This document shows positions 23,918-35,800 of a stretch of DNA of 64,000 nucleotides, piece by piece. The DNA is from Vitis vinifera (Eukaryota > Streptophyta > Magnoliopsida > Vitales > Vitaceae). Position numbers and translations under genes: made by a program. The notes beneath the pieces are model-generated. The model did no database searches, was not told where the DNA came from, and was given only the letters and a program-made list of their open reading frames with translations. Position 1 is the first letter of the stretch. Every line of letters begins with the position of its first letter. The stretch lies in contig NC_081823.1 of NCBI RefSeq assembly GCF_030704535.1, positions 3,752,501 through 3,816,500 of the forward strand, in the 5' to 3' direction.

Positions 23918-26900
23918 ATGTTGTCGGTATCGTCGCCGACGGTGGTGCGGAGCTCGCTGGAGGAGATGCTGGATTCGCTCCGGAAAAGGGACGAGAAGCC
24001 GAAGGACTTGCCGCCAGCGCTGCCGGCGCGGCCGACGTCGAGGTCGATGCGGCTGCCTTCTACCAGGCGGTCGTTGCCGGTAGACTTCAAGGTTGGAGGG
24101 GGCAATGCTGGACTGGATAGTCCTGTAGGAGGGGCTCAAGGGAAGGAAGATGTGAAGAGGAAGGGGAGAGAACTAGGGCTCAGAAGAGGCGGTTTGGGAA
24201 GCAAGAAGAGGATGAAGGCTGTTCAGCCCGGTGATTTGCCGTACGTTGAGGCGGTGGAAGAGAAGGCCGTTGCCTGTACACTTACGTCGCCGAGGTCCAC
24301 ACTTACATCTCCGAGGTCTGCTCTGACATCGCCGAGGTCGACACTTACCTCGCCGAGGTCGAGGAAGGAGACTGAATGGGATGATAACGTCGGGTATTTT
24401 GTTAAGAAGGTAATTGAATGCCCCAAAAAACTTTAGATTTTGTCGTTTGATTGTTATTAGTTCTGTTTCCAAGTTTTTTGTGTTGCTCAGAAGAATTTTT
24501 GGTTCTTAGAAAGTGTGTTTGGTTCTTCAATTCTTGCAAGAGGAGCTAATTTTCAATGACTTTGAGAAAATATGGCACCTTACCGTCATGAATGGCTGCA
24601 ATGGATTCAGCATTTTAAATGAGATTAAGACAGACATCATATAGAGCTTCTTTAGAATTAGAGATGAAAATGTAGTTGAAGTTTTATGGGGAGTTCTGGG
24701 TTTGAGACTTTCGGAGCTTATAGGAAATGTTAAGTTCTTGATTAGCACTGGGTTTGTCTTGGTGGGCCTTTTCGGCTGCTTTGTGCTGAAAATCCAGCTT
24801 CAGCTAGTTTTACTTCATTCTGTGAATTTGTTGCTTAATCCGATTGTGTAGTTTCAGAGTGGGGACTTCTGTTTTATACGGGCCTGTAGTTTATTTGACT
24901 CCCCTATTTGATGAAGTGTTTGCTTTAACATCCTTTTAGTCTATTTGTGAAAGAGAAAGACTCATTTTTCTTTTGTTAGTCTCTAATGAATGGATCATAG
25001 GCTATGCCCTGTTGGATATCTTAATTAGTGGCACCCACTCAGAAAAGTGAGGTTCTAGGTTCTATTCCTGGGGTTACTAGATTCAATAGTTCTTTGGTAA
25101 GGTTCAGACACCTTGGTTTTCCTGGTCCTGTGAAGAGTGGGTCTCCTTTTTAATGAAAAAGAAACTGGATGGCTTGTAAGCTACATAACTGGATCATTTG
25201 AATTTTTGCCTTAGGCCATGAGGAATTCCTGTACCCAACCCATGTACTTTTCTGGAGGTCCTAGCATCAGAAGCCTTGGTACTTTTCTGTTTTCTTGGAG
25301 GTCAACATCCTGCTGGATTTGTTTACATTTTCTCATGGGGTGTGTTAGCCCCTCCATTTTTCTTTGTAATCCTCAAATAACCTTATAATTGAATCTCTCT
25401 TTAAAATAATGCTTAGCTGCATAGATCATTAATATGCTAAACATACATTTACTTTGAAATGTGTTCAGAAACTTCCGGTCTGGTGTCGGCTCCCAAGTGG
25501 GCAGTGGGAATCAGGAACTGTACAATCAACAACAGGAGAGGAAGCGCTTGTTTTGCTCTCAGATGGGAGTGTGAGTTCATATACTCTTTGATCTCATTCT
25601 TTAATCCCAAGCACTTGAGTAAGTGTGGATTCCACATACTTACGTAGTTATATTATTATCACATTACACAGGTTGTCAAAGTGTCAACAGGAGAGATTTT
25701 ACCTGCAAACCCAGATGTCCTTGTGGGTGTGGATGATCTCATACAGCTTAGTTATTTGAATGAACCATCAGTTGTACACAATCTTCAGTACAGATATTCT
25801 CATGATATCATTTATGTAAGTACAACTGAGACGCCTTATCTGTGCTTGCCAATGAAATGATGTTTCCTTTTCCACACTTCATTTACTGGTAGTTGCTTTT
25901 TTTCCTTTCTGTAGAGTAAAGCAGGGCCTCTTTTGATTGCAGTCAATCCCTTCAAAGATGTCCCAATTTATGGGAATGACTTTGTCACAGCATATAGCCA
26001 GAAAGTTAAAGATAGCCCTCATGTTTATGCAATAGCAGACATTGCTTATGATGAGATGATGAGAGGTGACTGAAACCATACTTATTTTAACTAGAAAAGA
26101 AATTTTATTTTCCGTACTCACACATAACTAACATGTGAAGCATTCATTTTTTTCCTAAACCTGTTGTTGTTCATGTTGCAGATGAAGTAAATCAATCCAT
26201 CATCATAAGGTCAGTTGGAGTATCTTCCTATCATTTTACTGTAAAATGGGAGCTTCTTTATGGATACTTCTGTTGCAGTTCGTTTTCAATGTTTAATATA
26301 TTGAGCCTTTAAGCCCATTTTTAGTGTTTCATGAGGTGATCATCGAAATTTTATCTTCCAGTGGCGAAATTGGTGCTGGAAAAACTGAGACAGCAAAAAT
26401 TGCAATGCAATACCTGGCTGCACTTGGTGGAGGCAGCGATGGGATAGAGAATGAACTCACTCAGACAAGTTGTATCCTAGAAGCATTTGGGAATGCAAAA
26501 ACATCAAGGAATAACAACTCTAGTCGATTTGTGAGTTTTTCTCTCTCATTTCTTTCTCCTATTCATGACTAAAGGTAGTCCTAGGTTTATCTTTATTTGA
26601 TTCTTTTTTTATTTGGATTTTTCAAAAAGTTAACTGGTTTACATTCATTTTGAAATGGTGCAGGGGAAGTCAATTGAACTTCATTTTAGTACATTTGGGA
26701 AAATATGTGGTGCTAAAATCCAAACTTGTAAGCACGATTGCAGTGAATATATTGCTTTTAGAATGTACTACTCTTTTTTATTATCTTTTCAGTTATACTA
26801 ATCAACATGATTCACTCCTACAACCTTGCATGTGCATCTCAAATGCCAATTTAACAATGATAATTGTGGATAGTTCTGCTAGAAAAGGTAACTCATTGTT

Positions 26901-29900
26901 CTATATGGGCTTTATCTTAGACTTTCTATTTATTATCAAGTGCCAATTTTGAATATCATGTCTCCTTTGAGCAGTCTAGAGTAGTTAAGCTCGCTGATGG
27001 GGAGAGGTCATACCACATCTTTTATCAACTTTGTGCTGGTGCTCCATCCATTCTCAAAGGTTGTAATTTCATTGTTTTTCCATCCTGCTAATTTTTTGTG
27101 CCTTGTGTGCTTGTGTTTGTTTCTATGCAACTATTGTGTTGTTGACAAATGTGAACATGCCTACTTTTACACATTTTACATGGTGAAAAAACAAAACAGT
27201 TGTGTAGTTAGCCTCTAAAACCCCTATGCTCTATTATATGGGTTCTTCTGAAGTTTAGGAAGCTGAAACCTCATTGTGCATGAATTGTAAGCTGCTTGTA
27301 ATTTTCATGGCATATGACACACAACCTGATGGTTAGGACTCACCACTTAATATCTTGCACAGAGGATTTTTATCAAATGTTATGGGAAGTTACTCTAGAT
27401 ATACATAAATGTGGAGGTCTATTAAAATCGCTCAACCTTTTTGAACTGGTTGATCTTCCTACTTGGAGCCCTCAAATGCACATCGTTTTTTCCTACAGAA
27501 TGAGCCATGTTTTTAGTGGAAGAGGTGGGTTAGGTTTCTTTCAATGTCTTTGTCTGACAGTTTTGATATGGTAATTGTTAGCCTGGTGTACATTGTAGGC
27601 TCATATTGTAACAGCTTAAATCTTTATGAAATGGTAGCTTAATGTGGTATTAGAGCTATGGTTAACTAGAGCTCTTGAGTTTGAGTCTCTTCTACTGGTA
27701 TTGTTTCCATCTCTGTGTCCCTAACTGCTGCTTATTCTGTAACCACTGCTAATTTGTTTCTCATGCATCTATTTATCTATAACTGCTGCTGATTTGTTTC
27801 TCCATGCACATTCCAGGCCCATATCCTAACAGCCTGAGCTTTTAGGAAAGTTTGTAGTTTAACAGTAATAATTGTGGTGGTCTTTGATTTTGCACCTTGT
27901 GTTTCGAAATCTGATATTTTAAAAAAGTTGCATTATAGCTGTTGCATTTCATAAAGCTAATTTATCTGCACTACTGTAATCAATTCGATAAGTGATGGAG
28001 TTCTCTCAATGAACATGCAATTCATTTCTCTTACCAAGTTTGTAAAGAATTTATTGTCTCATGCAAAGATTTGCTTTATGTTTTCCTTCACAGATAAACT
28101 GAACATTAAAATGGCTAGTGAGTACCACTATCTTAATCAAAGCAACTGCTTGGCAATTGATGATGTGGATGATGCTCGGAAATTTCATGTGCTTATGGTA
28201 ACTAAGATTTAGGTGTTACAAACCCTTAAGGATAACCTTTTTTTTTTTTTTTTGGTCTTTTTATTACCTATTTCATTTATGTATCCTAAGTGCCATTTTT
28301 TTGGGTTATTTTTGTATTTCACCAGGGAGCCTTAGATATTGTTCAAATTTGCAAAGAAGATCAAGAGCATGCATTTTCAATGCTTGCTGCAGTGTTATGG
28401 CTGGGAAACATATCATTTCAAGTAGTTGACAGTGAAAATCATGTGGAGGTGGTTGCTAATGAAGGTAAGCTCTCTATATTTGGTTTTGCATGCTACTTTT
28501 GTGATGGATGCTTTGCACCTGGTATTTTTGAGATATCTCATTTCGAGCTTTCAACTCTAATCATTAGTTGTTATCATCTTGGATTATTTTATTTTATTTT
28601 ATCATAAACCAAATGCATTTATTCCACACATGTAAAGTTCAGGAACAACATGGTAATTGGCTTTGAGCAGAAATACTGTATGTTGGGCACATCCATGGAC
28701 AAATAAGCTTAACTTGTTACCTGGAAGTATCATTTGTCCTGCTTTAGTTATTTTTTATTTATTTTTAGTGTTTTTTATATTTTTTTTAGATGTGCAATTG
28801 TATTGGGTGAAATATTCGCAGCTACTGCAAGTTTGAACATGGAATTAAAGTTGCTAATCACTGTGGTAAATATCATAGATAATTGAGAATGGAATGGGTT
28901 TGAAAGCCTGAAGTTTGACCATGAGATTATTTTGAGGCTTAATCCTCTATACCATATGGTATAAAATGAACGGTGAAGTCATTAGTTATGTATAAAAATA
29001 AAATCAACAATTATCCTATTCTTGATTCCTATTGCTTACACCCCCTGTCGTACGGTTCTGTGAGCTAAAGGGTGTCAGATGATTAGTTTGTTCACACCCA
29101 TATGTATGCTATCCAATCACACATGAAATTATTTTCTGGGCCATTAGTTGAAAAAGGTCTCTTTTTTTTGCTTGTAATGTTGCTTCAAGCCTTCAACAAA
29201 TTGTGCAGAAGTCTGGCAATCCAGCTGGACCCCTGGGGGTTCTTGATGAAGGGGATATGGAAGAAGGCTTTTGAGAGTTTAGGTGTTAAACTTGGGGAGT
29301 TAGATGTATGGTATTGCGAATTGGATGCCCTTTATGAAAAGATAAGAAGAAAGGATCTGGAATTCTAGATCTCTTAAATGCCATGATTTTTGCTAGGCCA
29401 TTAGTTGAAAAAGGTCTCTTTTTTTTGCTTGTAATGTTGCTTCAAGCCTTCAACAAATTGTGCAGAAGTCTGGCAATCCAGCTGGACCCCTGGGGGTTCT
29501 TGATGAAGGGGATATGGAAGAAGGCTTTTGAGAGTTTAGGTGTTAAACTTGGGGAGTTAGATGTATGGTATTGCGAATTGGATGCCCTTTATGAAAAGAT
29601 AAGAAGAAAGGATCTGGAATTCTAGATCTCTTAAATGCCATGATTTTTGCTAGGTGGTAGTTTTTTCTTTCAATGTAATAATTTTAGAAAGACATTTGAG
29701 TAATTTTTGTATTCTCACCTATATAAGAATACTCATCCATATGCCTTTTCCATCATAACCAGAAGTTTGTGCTAGTCCTAATGATTATTATTTTATTTTA
29801 TTTCCCATTGTTGTTTCTATCTCTATGTGAACTTTGAGAAAACTTCTGTTCTATGTTCATTTGTGTGCATGCTTCTGAATTCTATCTAAATAAAATGGTG

Positions 29901-30136
29901 CCACATGAGGTGTTTATACAGAGATAACCACAGCCTTCTTTATGGGTTTTTTCTTTTTGTGTATTTTTTGGCAGCTGTTACCTGTGCTGCCCGGTTGATT
30001 GGTTGCAGTGCCCAGGAGCTGATGTTATCTTTATCTACCAATAAAGTCAAAGCTGGGAATGGTGATGCTGCCAAAAAATTAACGTTGCAGCAGGTCTGTT
30101 AAATAGTTATCCGAAAACTGTCTGTTCTCTCTGTGC

Positions 30137-30178
<42 letters not shown>

Positions 30179-32823
30179 CTGGATTTGATGTGCATGTAAA
30201 TTTCAAGCAGAGACATTATTTTTCTCTTATTTAGGCAATTGATGCAAGAGATGTGATGGCGAAATTCATATATGCAAGCTTATTTGATTGGATTGTAGTA
30301 CAAATCAACAAATCTCTTGAAGTGGGCAAACGACCCACTGGGAGATCCATAAGTATCCTAGATATGTATGGCTTTGGGACATTTCAGGTATACAATTCAC
30401 ATTTATCTGCTTAGTCATGTTTCTAATGGAATATGATTATAACACTCACAAGGATCTTATCTTCAAATTTTCAGAAGAACAGCTTTGAACAACTCTGTAT
30501 AAACTATGCAAATGAGAGGCTGCAACAGCATTTCAATCGTCATCTACTTAAACTCGAACAGGAGGTATGCATCTAAACTCTATTTATACCATTGGAGTTG
30601 TTGGTCATTCATGACACGAGTATACAGAAGCTTTCTGAAAATTTTATCTTGATTAAAAAATGCAAAGAAGATCCAAAATAGCAATTCCTTGCCATATTTT
30701 ACATGAAAATGTAATGGGAATTCTTGTTTCATTTTTCATTAACAAAGTGCTCCATTCAAGATATGGTGGGTAAATTTGTTATCCCTTGGAGAACCTACAA
30801 TCTTTTGGTGGAGTGGAACTATTTAGGAAGTAATTTGAGAATAATTATTAGTGATATATGTAGATGAGAAATTCCTATAAAAAAAAAATATATGTAGATG
30901 AGAAATAGAACTGCAAATTTTGTTATGGACAATGAATGGTCTTCTATGTACACTCTAACCCAATCCAAATGACTTCACAAATAATAAGATTTGATTGCTT
31001 GGTCTGACTGCCCGATGTCATTAAATGACCTCCTGTTTCTTTCCTTCCATGGAGTCTAGAACAAACACAAGCTTTGGGTTTTTTTCTTCTTATTCCCCAT
31101 GAATGAGCACTGCCAACTCAATAGGTTCCCTCTAACTGAAGGAATGCATCACCCATACCACTCCAGAGAAAAGATCAGCTACCACAACATTCTTGCTTTG
31201 GAACAGTGAAGAAGGAAATGGTTTGTTGATTCTTTCTTACCTTTGCACAAGAAACATCTATTAGGCAAACACCATCCTCTCATTTTGAGCTAGTCTACTA
31301 GAATTCTGCCCCAAGTTGCTTCCCATATAAAGAAGCTTACCTTTGTTGGTGCTTAGGTACTCTACGCCATGCTTGTAGGGAAATGCTCTCTACACCCCTT
31401 GGTTAAGGAGGCATATATATTTAATTGATAAGTTGCCACACTTGGTTTCCTTCTACCTCAACTTGTCCACTTTGCTTCTAATTGACAAAGTGTTCAATTT
31501 GCATAAAAATCTCTCCACTTTCTCAAGTTTCCAATCATTAAAGTGGATTAATGTGATATTCCTATGGTATTTAAGATTGTTTTTGTAGTAGGTAACTAGA
31601 TATTTCAATAATAGTAATGATTAGAAAAATTATAATGTCTTAACTTGTTTATTCTATTTCAGGAATATGAATTGGATGGGATTGATTGGAAAAGAGTTGA
31701 TTTTGAAGACAATCATGAGTGTTTAGATCTCTTTGAAAAGGTATTTCTATTATATGAGCTAATGCATGTGTAGATTTCTTTGGTCACACTATTAACTTCT
31801 CTAGAGAATGAGACTATTTCATATCTAGTGTGATGTGTAAAGCCTAGGTCCCATTTCTCTAAAAAAATAAAATAAAAATAAAATTAAAAATTAAATGAGC
31901 CCTTAGAAATATATATTTACTTTTGAATTTAGAAAAGTATAATTACATTTTGAATGCTATTAATAAAAAATTTAAATAAAAATAATTTTATAAATTTTAA
32001 GTAAAACTAAAAAGTTAATGTTTCCTTTATAAAGTTAAAGAAAACTAAAAAGAAAATAAAATATTTTGTAAAATCTGCTATTACCCTTACACATTTATTT
32101 TCCTTTTTATTCTATTTTTATCATTTTCTTCTCATGCTGACATTGTCTTAATTTATTTTTCATTTTTTAATATACCTAAAATTGAGTTTGGTAATTTTGT
32201 ATTTGATATTTTCTTTAAATAGTTTTGATGGTATATTCTCTTCCATTTTCATTTGAAGATTTTGAATTTATTCACATAATTGATTTTATTTTTAGTTTTA
32301 GCCATTAAAGATAATATAACTTAATAAAATACTTTGAACTGTAGACAATAATAATTTTCAAATTTTTATTAATTACTTATATTTTATTTAAGTTGACATA
32401 TGACTCTATTAAAACTCTAAATGTCAAGACACTTAATGTGTTAGGGAAGGTGCTGCCGTCATAATACTCTATATGATAGGTGATTTTTAAGTCAAAGATT
32501 TTATCACTTTCCATTGATTTTATACTTATTGATTTGAAAAAATCTCACATTTTATCAAATAAATAAATTTAAATTTTTTTGGGAAAGTTTTAAAGATTTT
32601 TTTAATGAAAAATTATTAAAATTATTGAAAATTTAAAAATCTCAAATTTAATTAAATAAATTATAAAATTTTTGAAAAAGTGTTAAAGATTTTTTTACAA
32701 AAAGTTATTAAAATTATTGAAATTTTTTTGGTTAGATTTCTTACCATTTTTTTATTTCTTTTGTTTATTTTCATAAAATCTCATATTTTTGTGAAGTTGG
32801 TGATTTAATTTGATACTTATATA

Positions 32824-32860
<37 letters not shown>

Positions 32861-35800
32861 AAATAATGTCATAAGAATATAGCATGAAATATGGAAAGAG
32901 ATACATAAAGGAGGGCAAATTTACCTATATTTGTATAATAAGTCATTCATAAATTTGAAAAATAATTACCGGTATCCACCTTATCATTCAACAAACTAAG
33001 TAATATATTGGTTTGCAGTTTAAGTGCTAAGGATGGGCTTTGTTATAATATCTTTTCTTTTTATATGAGGCCAGATTATATGTTTTATAGTAAGAGCAGT
33101 TACTCTTTATTGTGTGGTGGATTGTATTAACTTTCACCACAATGCATTCTGCAGAAACCTTTAGGGCTACTATCTTTATTGGATGAGGAGTCAAATGCTC
33201 CCATGGCCACTGATATGTCCTTTGCCAACAAACTTAAGCAGCATTTGGTTGGCAATCCCTGCTATAAAGGAGAAAACGGTGGAGCTTTCAGTATTCGTCA
33301 TTATGCTGGAGAGGTCAGTTGTCCTAAGCTCAGGATTTTTGGAGGTTTTTTGACAACTTGTGTGTTAAGATGGCTTATCCTGATGACAATTTTGACTAGA
33401 TTATGGTTAGTTCTCATTTCAAAACACGATATACGTTATAAAGGTAGGCTTTGGATTTCCCTTGGTCTTACATGATACAATTTTTAGGTCACATATCTTA
33501 TAGAAATAAATATTTAAGTAAAACAGCTTATAAAATAATGGTCACAATAGTAGAATTTCTCTTAGAAATTAATGCTTTCCCTTGTGTCACAACTACCTTT
33601 AGTGTATGTATGGAGGAGAAAGGGATTATAATAATGAAGAACTGTTCCATAGGCTTGTGGATCAAATTCTAAAATAATCTAGTTTACTTTGATTAATATG
33701 GATGCAATTTAAACTTATGTACATTGAAAATAGCACATGTTTTGGGAAGATCAAATTTCCTGATTAATTATGGGATGATTTATCTCCTTGCTTTTCCTTT
33801 TCTAAATCTTAGTGTTGGGGTGCAACAATGCAACTCTTAAGACCGGGGATGGGTCACACAAATGATGATGGTCGAATATCATAAAAGGCTTAGCCTACAC
33901 TAATTGGACACCAATTGGTTTCAAATGAGATGGTCAAAATCCAATCCAAGAATTGGTACTGGATTTTGAGCCATGAGAGCTTCATGATGGGGAAGGGATT
34001 GTTGTGGTGTAACAATGCCACTCTTAAACCTGAAGACGAGTTACCTAAATAATGGTGGTTGAATGTCATAAAAGGCTTAACCTATCCTCATTAGACACCA
34101 ATTGGTTTTCAGATGAGATGGTCAAAGCTCGATCCAAGACCTAGCCCTTGCTAGTTCCTTCCTACCATCTCATTTGACCAAGCTCTTTTGAGTCCTAACT
34201 CTTCCTATTTCCTTTGTGCCATCTCCTTCCACCAAGTATTTTTCTAATATTTTGGCACATTAACTGCAAGAACAAATCAATCATATGCTAGCAGCTACCT
34301 TTGGTTTCAAATATTGTCTAAATTTAAAAGGTTGTTGTTCTCTTTCAATTTTAAATTTTCAAGATTTTGAAATAACACCAATTAAGACAATGAAATTTAG
34401 AAGATATTTTCTTTCCTTTTTAATGAGTTGATAATTGATTTTGCATTTTGATGTGATTGAAACCAATGCCAAAACCAAAAATTTAATCCTTGATACCAGC
34501 AGATTTCTTTTAATTTCAGTGTGCCCTTGCTTACTAATTCATGATTGCATGATTGTAATTTCTAAATTAATTCTCATCCTGAAATTGGCCTTGTATACAA
34601 CAATTGTAATTTATCTGATTCAGTGGTAAAACATTTAGGTTAATTCAAACATAGGCTAGTTGACTTGATGTTGATCACTTGTTAAACAGGTTTAATGGTT
34701 ACATGTTTTGTAGAGTTTTCTTATCTTAATCAAATTAGCTTAGCGACAATTACTGACTAGCCTGATGCTTATAAAATATTACCCTGTGCTTGTCTGAGCT
34801 GGCTTGATTCATTCATGAAAAACCTTCAAAAATCAGGATTTATCGTTGTGTACGCATTTACTGACATCTGGAGGTTTGTTAGGTTCTTTATGATACAAGT
34901 GGCTTCTTGGAAAAGAACAGAGATCCTCTTCACTCTGATTCGATCCAACTCCTCTCATCATGTAGTTGCAAGCTTCCTCAGTTGTTTGCCTCCAATTTGC
35001 TCGACCACTCCCAGAAGCAAGCTAGTCCTTTATCCTTAGGTGCATTTGATTCCCAGAAGCAAAGTGTTGGGACAAAGTTTAAGGTAAAGATGTTTGTTTC
35101 CTGGAACTGGATATACTGTGCATTTAGCTACAAACTATTTTTCAATTACAAGCCACCTAATATGAAACTTGGAACAGTACTGCAGTATGTGAAGTAATAA
35201 TGTGTAAAACCTCTACTCTCTTTTGACAATTTAATTGATTTAAAATTGTAAATAGTATTTGCATAGTACCTGTTAATGTGGTTATTTGGATTCTTGCCTG
35301 CATATATGGTAGCTTGGCAATCAGAATGCGCTTTTTTGTTGTTTGATGAAGGTCCTTTATACGTCTGTGATGAGATGAATATCAATCAATGTGTACATGT
35401 AAATGGACGAGAATTACTATGTTTTGGTGTCTTCTTACTTGTTTGGTTTATAGACTCATGTTTGTACAATAATTTTTAGGAATCCATTTTATGCTTGTAG
35501 GATCAACTGTTCAAACTGATGCAGCAGTTGGAGAACACTTCTCCTCACTTCATTCATTGCATAAAACCTAATGATAAACAGCTTCCTGGCATGTATGAAA
35601 AGGATCTTGTCTTGGAGCAGCTCAGGTGTTGTGGAGTTTTGGAGGTAGTCAGGATCTCAAGATCTGGGTATCCTACTCGAATGACACATCAAGAATTTGC
35701 AAGAAGGTACAGGATGACACCCTCCTTTATTTCAATGTTTTTTCTTGTACTAGTGTTTAATAGTTCTTATCATATGCTTGCATATAATTAGGTATGGGTT

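Noticed and set aside
23681-24472. Arg-rich open frames antisense to myosin exon 1
   Set aside because: They mirror the GC-rich, Ser/Pro/Arg-coding exon 1; codon structure and homology belong to the plus strand.
26650-26952. 100-codon open frame over myosin exons 7 and 8
   Set aside because: It is a shadow frame that reads through introns; the spliced frame gives conserved myosin sequence.
29102-29625. Two identical open frames ([12 protein letters not shown]...) as possible small genes
   Set aside because: They lie inside a spliced intron and are just the two copies of one 257-bp duplication; no domain is recognisable.
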